Shown piece by piece: positions 34,973 to 42,931 of a DNA stretch of 64,000 bases. The stretch comes from Desulfovibrio sp. (GTDB lineage: Bacteria > Desulfobacterota > Desulfovibrionia > Desulfovibrionales > Desulfovibrionaceae): NCBI RefSeq assembly GCF_019422935.1, contig NZ_JAHZCJ010000009.1, positions 110,706-174,705 of the forward strand, written 5' to 3'. The position numbers and the translations under genes were made by a program. Under the pieces are notes generated by a model that was not told the origin of the DNA, did not search any database, and saw only the letters and a list, made by a program, of their open reading frames with translations. Position 1 is the first letter of the stretch. Every line of letters begins with the position of its first letter.

Positions 34973-36255
34973 CAGCGTGCCTCCAGAAGATCCGTGCACA
35001 GGCGTTCGGCCTCTTCCAAAAGGGCTCGCATACGCGCATCGTCGGGTTGGGTGAGAATATGGCGGAGCTGCCCGTGGTCATAGACCTGTTTCAGCGCCGG
35101 GGTTGCCACATCGTGCAGGGTGTCGCTGCTCTGCGCCATGCGCTCGGCCAGCCGCAGGGTTTCGCCAAGCAGGTCTTCACGTTGCAGGTACTGGGCACGG
35201 TCGATGGCGGGGCTTGTTTCGGCCACCATGTCCTTGATCCACACGCTGGGGGTGCCTGTTTGCAGGTGCGCCAGCCGTTCGGCAAGGTCTTCCTGATTGG
35301 GGGCATCGCGCAGGGCGGCGTCAAGCGGGGTGCGCCCGTGCAAAACCACACGGGCCATCAGGGCCTCGCAGCCGGGGTCTGTGGCTTCGGCGGCCTGTTC
35401 CAGCGCCCGGGTCATTCTGTTTTCCACCTCATTGAGGTGGGCCACATCGTCAAGCTCAACCTGCACCCTGGCCCACTGCACGGGGCCCAGACGCACAAAA
35501 TCCTCGTTGCAGGCATAGCCGCCGCCCGGTTGCGGGCTTGCCGTCACCCGCAGGCAGCCGCGCGGCCCCGGCTCGTTGACGTGCAGGCCCTGAGCGTTGC
35601 CGCTGTACGCGATAAAAGGGGCGGTGCAAAGTGTGGCCCGCTCGTGCACATGGCCCAGCGCCCAGGCGTCAAGCCCGGTATTTTTGAGATCGTCCAGCGA
35701 GCAGGGGGCGTAGCGGTCAGCCTTGCTCTGGCCTTCGACCGTGCAGTGCAGAACGCCAAGCTGAAAGCAGTCGTGGTGCTGGTCGCGCCGGAACAGGCGG
35801 GCCAGGTTGCGGCCTTCCTTGATCTTGGCGTGGCTGATGCCGTGCACCACGGCCACGACCTTGCCGTCTTTTTCTACCGTGTGGCTTTCGGCATCCGGCC
35901 CGAAAACCGTTACGTTGTCCGGCCACTGCACAGCCGCCAGCCTTGATGAAAGGGGGTCGTGGTTGCCGTGCGCCAGAAAAACGCGCACTCCGGCATCACG
36001 CAGGCGGCGGCAGCCGTCGCACAGCTTGAGTTGGGCTTTAACGCTGTGGTTTTCCTCATTATACACGTCGCCAGCCAATATGAGAAAATCTGGCTTGTCT
36101 GATTCGCAAAGCCGAAAGAGGCGGTCCATGGCCTTGAAGGTGGCCTCTTGCAGCAGACGCGCCAGATGCCCACCCTGCGCAGCCGTGCGGGAAAGCCCCT
36201 GAAACGGCGTGTCCAGATGCAGATCGGCGGCGTGAATATAGCGGATGCCGTCCAT
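34972..36255 (-). CDS. YhaO/SbcD-like metallophosphoesterase (DNA nuclease subunit)
   Basis: This 427-residue protein carries the complete calcineurin-like motif set for two metal ions: HAADLHLDTPF, LILAGDVYN, FLAHGNHDP, VVHGISH, and LGHVHERA. The layout matches YhaO/SbcD nucleases, whose partner ATPase is encoded by the directly overlapping downstream gene. The pair is translationally coupled, so they should be made in fixed ratio. The C-terminal 150 residues would contact the ATPase coiled coil. The gene is preceded by 263 bases holding the terminator of the next leftward gene. Confidence 0.9.
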   Translation of the reverse strand: MDGIRYIHAADLHLDTPFQGLSRTAAQGGHLARLLQEATFKAMDRLFRLCESDKPDFLILAGDVYNEENHSVKAQLKLCDGCRRLRDAGVRVFLAHGNHDPLSSRLAAVQWPDNVTVFGPDAESHTVEKDGKVVAVVHGISHAKIKEGRNLARLFRRDQHHDCFQLGVLHCTVEGQSKADRYAPCSLDDLKNTGLDAWALGHVHERATLCTAPFIAYSGNAQGLHVNEPGPRGCLRVTASPQPGGGYACNEDFVRLGPVQWARVQVELDDVAHLNEVENRMTRALEQAAEATDPGCEALMARVVLHGRTPLDAALRDAPNQEDLAERLAHLQTGTPSVWIKDMVAETSPAIDRAQYLQREDLLGETLRLAERMAQSSDTLHDVATPALKQVYDHGQLRHILTQPDDARMRALLEEAERLCTDLLEAR

Positions 36256-36448
36256 GTAAAAGCCTCGTTTATGGATTTGTAGGAAAATATTGATTAAATC
36301 TAGACTTTTTCAAAATAAATGACAAGCGCAACGGCCAATTACGCCATTGCTTCAGACATGACAGCGCAGTTACAACAGTGCGCCAGAAAATTTGTGCTGC
36401 AAATACAGGTGGATGGAAAGCTGGTGCAGACAGTGTCGGAGGGGGTAG

Positions 36449-36484
36449 AAAAAAGCCAGACCGCCGATTTGCCGGAGGTCTGGC
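36449..36484 (-). terminator. Terminator of the MJ1255-type glycosyltransferase gene
   Basis: An 8-bp perfect stem (36455-36462 with 36477-36484), with partial inner pairing, is followed leftward by six T. Confidence 0.9.
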
Positions 36485-36518
36485 CCTGGAGTTGCGCTGA
36501 AAAAGCGGCTTGCCGGAT

Positions 36519-37601
36519 TTATTCCTGCACTGCGGGGTTGCCGTGCACAGGCAGGGAGCCATTGCGGATAAAGTGATCCACAAGGCCGAAAACTGTTTCA
36601 TTGCCGCAGAAGTTTCCTGCGGCTATGGCTGCCTTGTAGGCAGGCAGGTTTGCCTCAAAGCGTTGCAGCAGTTCCGGCTCCAGCGTGAGCATGTCGGCCT
36701 GCATGCCGTAGTTCAGGCGTTCAATATAGAGCGCGTTGAAGCGCTGTTCCACCATGGCCTTGAGGGGTAGGGTGAGTATGGGTTTGCCCAGGTGCAAGGC
36801 CTCGCCCATGAGGGTATGCCCGCCGCCCTGGATAACGTAGGAGCAGCCCTCCAGCAGTCGCAGAAAGCCTTCTTCGCTTTTGCGCATGAAGATAACGTTG
36901 TCCTCCTGCCCATCGGTGCGGTCGTAGCCGAAGACGTAGCAGGTCTTGCGCGTGGCTGCGCGCAGAAAGTCCACCAGCTTGCGGTGGGTTGAATTGCTTT
37001 GGTACACGAGCACGTGGCCGTCATCGCGCGGGTTGAGCGCAAGCACGCTGTCGCGCAGGATTGGCGGGGCTACGCGCGCCTTGTACTGCGGCAGCACCGG
37101 CGGCGAGTAGAAAGATATGATGAGGTTTTCTGCCGTGGGGCGGAAGAGATAGCGCGGGGTGAGGCCCTGCACAAAGGTATCCCACCACATGTTGGGCGGC
37201 AGGTTGTGCTGGCAGCAGGTGATGATGTGCTGATGGTCGAGGGTCAGGCAGGGCAGACCGGCCTTTTCGGCGGCGCGCGGCACAAAATATTCCAGATCGG
37301 TCATGCAGACATCGGGCTGGAATTCATCAATGAGCCGCGACACCTGATCAATATAGCGCTGCCTGTGCCACAGCAGGGGCAGGGCCCGGCTGATGGTGGC
37401 GGCCATGTCCACCTTGTAATCCTTGAACACCGTGCCCAGGTTGGGCAGTCGGCGCACGGGGAATTCCGGCTCAAGAATTTTTGGGGCGTCGTCGTCCGCC
37501 ACAAAAAGAAATTCGTGCCGTGAAAGGCGGCGGGCTATGGTCAGGCCGCGCATGGCGTGCCCGTGGCCTGTGCCGTGAATGCCGTAAAGTACGCGCGCCA
37601 T
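36519..37601 (-). CDS. Glycosyltransferase-like protein (GT-B fold, MJ1255/VC2487 type)
   Basis: This 360-residue soluble protein opens with VLYGIHGTGHGHAMRGLTIAR, a glycine/histidine-rich N-terminal loop typical of nucleotide-sugar glycosyltransferases of the MurG/UGT-like GT-B fold. The C-terminal donor-binding block is YVIQGGGHTLMGEALHLGKPI, with LTLPLKAMVEQRFNALYIERL after it. The middle region (DYKVDMAATISRALPLL, DVCMTDLEYFVPRAAEKAGLPC) fits the same family. The acceptor and sugar are unknown. The divergent gene at 37781 is also a glycosyltransferase, hinting at a shared glycan pathway. It ends in a strong terminator. Confidence 0.82.
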   Translation of the reverse strand: MARVLYGIHGTGHGHAMRGLTIARRLSRHEFLFVADDDAPKILEPEFPVRRLPNLGTVFKDYKVDMAATISRALPLLWHRQRYIDQVSRLIDEFQPDVCMTDLEYFVPRAAEKAGLPCLTLDHQHIITCCQHNLPPNMWWDTFVQGLTPRYLFRPTAENLIISFYSPPVLPQYKARVAPPILRDSVLALNPRDDGHVLVYQSNSTHRKLVDFLRAATRKTCYVFGYDRTDGQEDNVIFMRKSEEGFLRLLEGCSYVIQGGGHTLMGEALHLGKPILTLPLKAMVEQRFNALYIERLNYGMQADMLTLEPELLQRFEANLPAYKAAIAAGNFCGNETVFGLVDHFIRNGSLPVHGNPAVQE

Positions 37602-37780
37602 GGTTCTCCTTTATGCCTGCCGCAGAATAGGCGGCGGGTTTGCGGCGGCAAGCCTACCAATGCAGGGCAGCAGCGTCAATTGCTCGCCTTGACGCACAGG
37701 GGCCTGTTTATCTACCATCACGCAGTATTTGCTATTTGTCACACCTGACTGCGGGGCGCACAAGCGCCAGCGGAGCATAC

Positions 37781-38803
37781 ATGCACGAGCCCAGCACCGG
37801 GGCGAGCCCGCAGGGGCCGCTCTGCAACGTGACCATCCCGGTTTTTAACAGGCCTGCGGCCACGGAGTGCGCCATCCGCGCCCTGGCAGCTACCTCCCGC
37901 GAGGTGCCGTTCCATCTCACGGTGGTGGACAACGGCAGTGAGCCGGAGCTTGTAAAAAAGCTGCTGGCCTTGCGGGCAGAGGGCTTGATCGACCATCTTT
38001 TTTTGCTGCCGCGCAATATGGGCGTGGCCTGCGCAGCCAATGTGGGCTGGCAGCTTGTGCCCGCGCCTCTGTATATGAAGCTGGATAACGATACCGCCAT
38101 TGTGCGCAAGCACTGGCTGCGCGACCTGCTGGCCCTGTGGAGCCACGGGCAGCCGCTCTCCAATCTTGGCGGCGCGTTTAACCGCGAAATGCTGCGTAAA
38201 ACTCCCGGCAGCCTGCAAACCCCGCACGGCGAGCTTGGGTTGTGCGTGGGCAATCTGCCCGGTCAGGCCGTGCTTGTGCCGCAGGCTGTTTCTGAAATAC
38301 TGGGTTTCTGGAATGAGGAATACGGCCTCTACGGAGGCGAGGATGGCGATTACGGCCTGCGCATGCAGGCGGCGGGCCTGCCGCAGTACTATTATCTTGG
38401 GCCCGAGTATTTTGAGAACATCCGGGAAGACGATGACGCGCGCGAAACCTATGCCGCACGCGGTATAGACAAACGCAGGTTGCACCGCGAACTGGTGGTC
38501 AGGGATAACCTGTGCATGGGCAAGCTGTTCATGAATAAAATTCTTTACCTTTCCGGCCTGCGCTCTCTTGCGCCACTACAGCGCTATGCTGTAGACGATG
38601 TGGACGGGCAGGGCCGGGTGCGGCTGACCGAACGTAAGGAATACAAGGAATTTCAGCGCGATCTTGCGCAGGTGGCCGCAGGGCTGAATGCCCGATTTCG
38701 GGATTATGTCATGTCCTACAAACTGGATGCGCCTACGGCGGACGCCATGCGACAGGTGCTTGAAAAGCACGCGCAGGCAACAAAAATTGATAAGGGGCTG
38801 TGA
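37781..38803 (+). CDS. Family 2 glycosyltransferase (GT-A fold)
   Basis: The ATG at 37781 follows GCGGAG, giving 340 residues; the frame is open further upstream without a better start. The GT2 fold is visible in VTIPVFNRPAATECAIRAL, LTVVDNGSEPE, LFLLPRNMGVACAANVGW and the DxD-like metal site MKLDNDTAIV. The acceptor-side block YGLYGGEDGDYGLRMQAAGL supplies the catalytic acidic residue. There is no membrane segment. The stop codon overlaps the start of the downstream TPR gene (TGATG), so the two are coupled. The substrate is unknown. Confidence 0.88.
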   Translation: MHEPSTGASPQGPLCNVTIPVFNRPAATECAIRALAATSREVPFHLTVVDNGSEPELVKKLLALRAEGLIDHLFLLPRNMGVACAANVGWQLVPAPLYMKLDNDTAIVRKHWLRDLLALWSHGQPLSNLGGAFNREMLRKTPGSLQTPHGELGLCVGNLPGQAVLVPQAVSEILGFWNEEYGLYGGEDGDYGLRMQAAGLPQYYYLGPEYFENIREDDDARETYAARGIDKRRLHRELVVRDNLCMGKLFMNKILYLSGLRSLAPLQRYAVDDVDGQGRVRLTERKEYKEFQRDLAQVAAGLNARFRDYVMSYKLDAPTADAMRQVLEKHAQATKIDKGL

Positions 38804-39381
38804 TGAACGCACGTAAAGTCAGAGAAGACCTGGGCCGCGCCAAGGCCTGTTGCGCGCGCCGCGATACGGAACGGGCGCTCTTTCTAACCATTTCGGCCCT
38901 CAAGGAACTGGGCGGCCAGAGCGCCCCGCTTGATCTGCGCGGCGATTTTCGGGCCGCAGTGGCGGATCTGGCTGTTGATCCGGAGCTGAAAGCCGCTGGA
39001 GCGCCAGCCTTTGCCTATACTCCCGGTGCGGAAAAGGAGTTGTTCCTGCTTCTTTCACAGCTGTACCGCTCGCTGAAAGGGCAGGAAAAAGAAGAAGAAT
39101 ATCAGGCGGCCTTGCAGCGCAAGCTGAATCTTGACCACGGCTTCAGCGACGGCAAAAAGTTTCTGGCAGAGGGCAAACCGTCAGAGGCTGATGCATGTTT
39201 TGCCGAGGCCCTCAAACACTACAAGGACGAAAAGGCCATCTTTGGCATGATGGCCCGGGCCATGATGGATGCGGGCGAATATGTGCGCGCCATGGGGCAT
39301 GCGCGGGCCGGCCTCAAGGAACTGCCGGACGATGCGGAACTGACGCGCATTGTGGAGGAGTGCACCCGCCTGCGTCAGTAA
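38803..39381 (+). CDS. TPR-like protein coupled to the GT2 gene
   Basis: The ATG at 38803 overlaps the upstream stop by one base and gives 192 residues; a GTG one codon earlier is less likely. The protein is helical throughout. The C-terminal part (GKKFLAEGKPSEADACFAEALKHYKDEKAIFGMMARAMM, read as two helix pairs) resembles TPR repeats. The N-terminal half (VREDLGRAKACCARRDTERALFLTISALKEL) resembles a helical-hairpin adaptor domain. No signal peptide is seen. Coupling to the glycosyltransferase gene suggests an accessory or scaffold role, which is inference. Confidence 0.75.
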   Translation: MNARKVREDLGRAKACCARRDTERALFLTISALKELGGQSAPLDLRGDFRAAVADLAVDPELKAAGAPAFAYTPGAEKELFLLLSQLYRSLKGQEKEEEYQAALQRKLNLDHGFSDGKKFLAEGKPSEADACFAEALKHYKDEKAIFGMMARAMMDAGEYVRAMGHARAGLKELPDDAELTRIVEECTRLRQ

Positions 39382-39453
39382 ATCTTTCGGCGTATTTTTT
39401 GCATCGTTCTGACGAAAACTTGGCGGCGGCAAAAGCTGCCGCAGGGAGTCGTC

Positions 39454-39711
39454 ATGAACGGTCACAATCGTGTGAAGTCAGTTCCCTATATGGCATTGAG
39501 CGCGGCGCTCTTTGGTTGCGCACTGTTCTTTGCCGTTACCCTTTGGCGCGGCGAAAGCATGGGTGAAAGCGGACAGTTTGCCTATACCCCTGGTTTTGAT
39601 GTGCGGGCGGATGTGGTCAATTCCGTGCGGGTTGTGCCGCTTGCGGGAACCGCCCTGCGCAGCCCCAGCGTGAACGCGGATAAATCTGCGGCTGTTTCCC
39701 TGGCCTACTAG
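39454..39711 (+). CDS. Small single-helix membrane protein, unknown function
   Basis: This 85-residue frame starts at an ATG after AGGGAGT. It has one hydrophobic segment near the N-terminus (YMALSAALFGCALFFAVTLW, about residues 12-31) and an extracytoplasmic-looking Val/Ala-rich tail (DVRADVVNSVRVVPLAGTALR). The helix could serve as an uncleaved signal anchor. I recognise no family. It lies 72 bases after the TPR gene on the same strand and may be the last gene of that unit. Confidence 0.6.
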   Translation: MNGHNRVKSVPYMALSAALFGCALFFAVTLWRGESMGESGQFAYTPGFDVRADVVNSVRVVPLAGTALRSPSVNADKSAAVSLAY

Positions 39712-40192
39712 GCTGTTTTTATTTTGAAAAGTTGGATTGCCTCGCAGTAGTAGCGGGCGGCCCGTTTTTTGTGTATAGTTTGTCACCTTTTTTGATCTTG
39801 TCCTTTCAGCGGTCATTCTGCTGAAGGGCTGACGTGTCGCGCGTAGTTCTGAAAAGGAGATGCAGAAGTGTATTTTTGGTCCGCTCTTTCTGTCCGTAAC
39901 TGAAGATCACTAATCGGGAACGGTTCTTCCCTTTGTTTCAGATTGCAATTACCTGTAATTTTTACCGTATTGCTTGTAAAACATAGTAATTTGCCATGTT
40001 ATATTGACTTTGTTTCAGAATGTGCCTACATTGTACAAGATGCCCGATTAGAATGGATGAAAAGCCTTATTGTTCTCGTCACTGTAGTGCCATGTTTAAC
40101 TTCCTTATTTCTCCATAATATTAGTGAGTTACTGACCGATACTTTTTGTTCGGCAATAACATCACGCATTCTTTAAAGGACATGTTTGCGTT
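39712..40192. other. AT-rich 481-base intergenic region upstream of hflK
   Basis: The first part has a short GC stem followed by six T at about 39757-39774 that may end the upstream transcript. The rest is distinctly AT-rich and contains no frame I can support. A sigma-70-like promoter is listed separately. The length and composition leave room for a small RNA or regulatory leader, but I see no specific structure. Confidence 0.5.
40004..40032 (+). promoter_or_regulatory. Candidate sigma-70 promoter for the hflKC operon
   Basis: TTGACT (40004-40009) and TACATT (40027-40032) are 17 bases apart in the AT-rich gap, about 160 bases before hflK. The match is fair rather than strong. Confidence 0.4.
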
Positions 40193-41353
40193 ATGAATTG
40201 GGACTGGGACAAACTTCAGGAAAAAAGACAGAAGCAGGGTTCTAACCCTCCGCCCCGACCTCCTCAGGATGTGGATTCTGACGATATGGGGCAGGAAGAA
40301 GAAACCCCTCGTGCCAGGCGCACCCCTTTTAACAACGGCCGTGGCCCCGGTGGTGAAAACCCTTTTTCCAAAATAGCCCGCATGCGCTTTCCCAATGGAA
40401 GGGCGGCTGGTCTTGTGGGTTTTGCCATTGTGGTTCTGTGGCTTCTCTCGGGTATTTATATTGTTAATCCCGATGAACAGGGTGTTGTGCTGCGCTTTGG
40501 CAAGTATGACCGCACCGAAGGGCCCGGCCCGCACTACGCGTGGCCTGTTCCCATTGAGTCTGTATACAAGCCGCAGGTGACGCAGGTTTTGCGCAGCGAG
40601 GTGGGCTTCCGCTCCGTTGGGCAGGCGGCCACCTTCCAGCAGGGGCAGTTGCGCACTATTCCGGAGGAAGCCTCCATGCTCACGGGCGATGAAAACATCG
40701 TCAACGTGCAGTTCAGTGTGCAATACAAGATCAGCGACCCTGTGGACTACCTTTTTAACGTTACCGCGCCCGCAGCGCTGGTGCGCAATGCCGCAGAGGC
40801 GGCCATGCGCGAGGTCATCGGCAACAGCCAGATCGACTCTGCCATTACCGATGGCAAACTGAAAATTCAGAGCGAAGCCACCCAGTTGCTGCAAACCGTG
40901 CTTGACCGCTACGGCGCGGGTATACAGGTGCTGGCCGTGCAGTTGCAGGATGTGCACCCCCCGCACGAAGTTATTGACGCGTTCAAGGACGTGGCAAGCG
41001 CCCGTGAGGACAAGAGCCGCATCATCAACGAGGCCGAGGCCTACCGCAATGAGCTGCTGCCCAAGGCCAGGGGCCAGGCTGCCGCCATGGGCAACGAGGC
41101 CGCTGCCTATAGCGCAACGCGCGTGCGTAACGCAGAGGGTGATGCCTCCCGTTTTGAAGCCCTGCGCATAGAGCACGACAAGGCCCCCAAGGTCACGGAA
41201 CAGCGCCTCTATTTTGAAGCAGTAGAAGACATTCTTTCCAACGCGAACGAAAAGGTGCTTATGGACAATCCGGCTGCTGCCCGCGCTTTGCCCTATCTCA
41301 CCTTGCCTGGTCTCGGCGCTCCTGCTTCGCCCAAGACGCTGGAGAAGAAATAA
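40193..41353 (+). CDS. hflK: HflK, membrane protease-modulator subunit
   Basis: This 386-residue protein starts at an ATG opening MNWDWDKLQEKRQKQG. A Pro/Arg/Gly-rich cytoplasmic N-terminus leads to one membrane helix (LVGFAIVVLWLLSGIYIV, about residues 73-90). The SPFH/band-7 domain follows: NPDEQGVVLRFGKYDRTEGPGPHYAWP, then NIVNVQFSVQYKISDPVDYLF. A long Ala/Glu-rich coiled coil follows (DVASAREDKSRIINEAEAYRNE). HflK and HflC form a large periplasm-facing cage around the FtsH protease and tune its activity. The stop overlaps the hflC start (TAATG). The N-terminal Gly/Pro-rich segment is typical of HflK. Confidence 0.95.
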   Translation: MNWDWDKLQEKRQKQGSNPPPRPPQDVDSDDMGQEEETPRARRTPFNNGRGPGGENPFSKIARMRFPNGRAAGLVGFAIVVLWLLSGIYIVNPDEQGVVLRFGKYDRTEGPGPHYAWPVPIESVYKPQVTQVLRSEVGFRSVGQAATFQQGQLRTIPEEASMLTGDENIVNVQFSVQYKISDPVDYLFNVTAPAALVRNAAEAAMREVIGNSQIDSAITDGKLKIQSEATQLLQTVLDRYGAGIQVLAVQLQDVHPPHEVIDAFKDVASAREDKSRIINEAEAYRNELLPKARGQAAAMGNEAAAYSATRVRNAEGDASRFEALRIEHDKAPKVTEQRLYFEAVEDILSNANEKVLMDNPAAARALPYLTLPGLGAPASPKTLEKK

Positions 41354-42201
41354 TGAGTAAAAATCCTCTGGTACTGATTCTTGTTGCTCTGGTACTGCTT
41401 ATCGTTGTTACCCAGGGATTCTTTACCGTTCACCAGACCCAGAAGGCTCTGGTATTGCAGCTGGGTGAACCGCTTTCGCGCGTGTACGGGCCTGGCCTGC
41501 ATTTTAAAATTCCTTTTATCCAGAACGTGGTCTATTTCGATGCCCGTGTTCTGGACTATGAAGCGCGCTCCCGAGAGGCCTTTACCGTAGATAAAAAGGC
41601 CATTGTTCTTGATAACTATGCGCGCTGGAAGATCATTGATCCCCTGCAGTTTTACCGCACCATGCGTTCCATTCCCGGCGCGCAGGCGCGGTTGGACGAC
41701 GTTGTCTATTCACAACTGCGGGCGCTTGTGGGTGCGTATACCCTTACAGAGGTCGTGTCCTCCCACAGGGCGGCCATTATGAAGGAAGTGACCAACAAGG
41801 TTTCCGACCTCATGCATGGCTACGGAGTCGAGGTGCTGGATGTGCGCATCAAGCGTACAGACCTGCCACCTGAAAACCAGCGTGCGATTTTTGGTCGCAT
41901 GCGGGCCGAACGTGAACGGCAGGCAAAGCAGTACCGTTCGGAAGGTGAAGAGGAGTCGACGCGTATCCGTTCCGATGCCGACCGCCAGCGCGCGGTTATT
42001 CTGGCAGAGGCGGCGCGCGCCGCGCAGATAGAACGAGGGCAGGGCGATGCCAAGGCTGCGTCAGTTTACGCCCAGGCCTATAACAAGGCCCCCCAGTTCT
42101 ATGCGTACCAACGCTGGCTTGACGCCATGCGTAAATCGCTAAAAGAGAACAGCAAGCTGGTGCTTTCCAACGAAACGCCACTGCTCAATCAGCAACATTG
42201 A
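41353..42201 (+). CDS. hflC: HflC, membrane protease-modulator subunit
   Basis: This 282-residue partner of HflK starts one base inside the hflK stop codon. The N-terminal helix (VLILVALVLLIVVTQGFFTV) anchors the protein. The SPFH domain follows (TQKALVLQLGEPLSRVYGPGLHFKIPFIQNVVYFDARVL, split over two strands), then the coiled coil with RAEREQAKQYRSEGEEESTR-like content (here RMRAERERQAKQYRSEGEEE). Length is slightly below the E. coli protein. Translational coupling fits the equal stoichiometry of the HflKC cage. The next gene, a regulator, starts 33 bases downstream on the same strand. Confidence 0.95.
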   Translation: MSKNPLVLILVALVLLIVVTQGFFTVHQTQKALVLQLGEPLSRVYGPGLHFKIPFIQNVVYFDARVLDYEARSREAFTVDKKAIVLDNYARWKIIDPLQFYRTMRSIPGAQARLDDVVYSQLRALVGAYTLTEVVSSHRAAIMKEVTNKVSDLMHGYGVEVLDVRIKRTDLPPENQRAIFGRMRAERERQAKQYRSEGEEESTRIRSDADRQRAVILAEAARAAQIERGQGDAKAASVYAQAYNKAPQFYAYQRWLDAMRKSLKENSKLVLSNETPLLNQQH

Positions 42202-42234
42202 TGCGTGGTTTTCCACGCCAGGAGTCAAAGAGTT

Positions 42235-42927
42235 ATGCCCGGTTTTGCAGAGATATATGAACGCATCAAGTTGGCCACCAACAGCCGTACACAGGTTGAG
42301 CTGGCCGAGGTTCTGGACATCCGTCAGTCCAGTATTTCCGATGCGAAACGGCGCAATTCCGTGCCCGGTGACTGGTTCATGAAGCTTTTCGAGAAGTTTG
42401 GGCTGAACCCTGACTGGCTCAAGCAGGGTGTTGGCCCCATGTACTTGCGCACCGAGCAGGGCTATGTGCCAGAAGACGCACCGGCCTCACTTGCCGAAAC
42501 AGCTGCCCACTATGGAGATGCCATGGCCCGTGGCGGCATCCATTCCGTGTACGACGCCAAGTGCGTCTACAATGATGATGCCCCCCGTCCTGCCCTGGCT
42601 CTGGCGGGCAAGATATCGCTGCCGCTTTCACTCACGCGTGACGGCCTCCAGGTGCTGCGGGTGCGCGGCGCCAACATGGCCCCCCTTATCTCGGAAGGGG
42701 CGCATGTGGGCGTGGATACAATGGATACGGATGTGGTGTCTGGCCGCATCTATGCCATTTTTGCCCCCAATGAGGGCGTAGTGCTGCGCAGGGTGTTTTT
42801 GAACAGCACCCAGGATGGCTATGTGCTGCGCTCCGAAGCTGCAAGCTTCCCCGAAACCCAGTTGGCTGCGGGCCTGCTTGCCAAGCGCATGCTTGGTCGC
42901 GTGGCGTGGGTGTTGCAGGAAGTGTAG
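42235..42927 (+). CDS. CI/S24-type transcriptional regulator with an apparently inactive protease domain
   Basis: The ATG at 42235 follows GGAG, giving 230 residues. The N-terminal helix-turn-helix (FAEIYERIKLATNSRTQVELAEVL, DIRQSSISDAKRRNSVPGDWF) matches the phage CI-repressor type. The C-terminal domain has the LexA/S24 fold (LQVLRVRGANMAPLISEGAHVGVD, GRIYAIFAPNEGVVLRRVFL). The catalytic Ser of the GxSM motif is Asn here (GANM), and the Lys of the second motif is Arg (VLRRVF), so RecA-stimulated self-cleavage is unlikely. Such regulators may instead dimerise or sense ligands. It sits between hflC and a lytic transglycosylase gene on the same strand. No prophage genes are nearby. Confidence 0.85.
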   Translation: MPGFAEIYERIKLATNSRTQVELAEVLDIRQSSISDAKRRNSVPGDWFMKLFEKFGLNPDWLKQGVGPMYLRTEQGYVPEDAPASLAETAAHYGDAMARGGIHSVYDAKCVYNDDAPRPALALAGKISLPLSLTRDGLQVLRVRGANMAPLISEGAHVGVDTMDTDVVSGRIYAIFAPNEGVVLRRVFLNSTQDGYVLRSEAASFPETQLAAGLLAKRMLGRVAWVLQEV

Positions 42928-42931
42928 AAAA

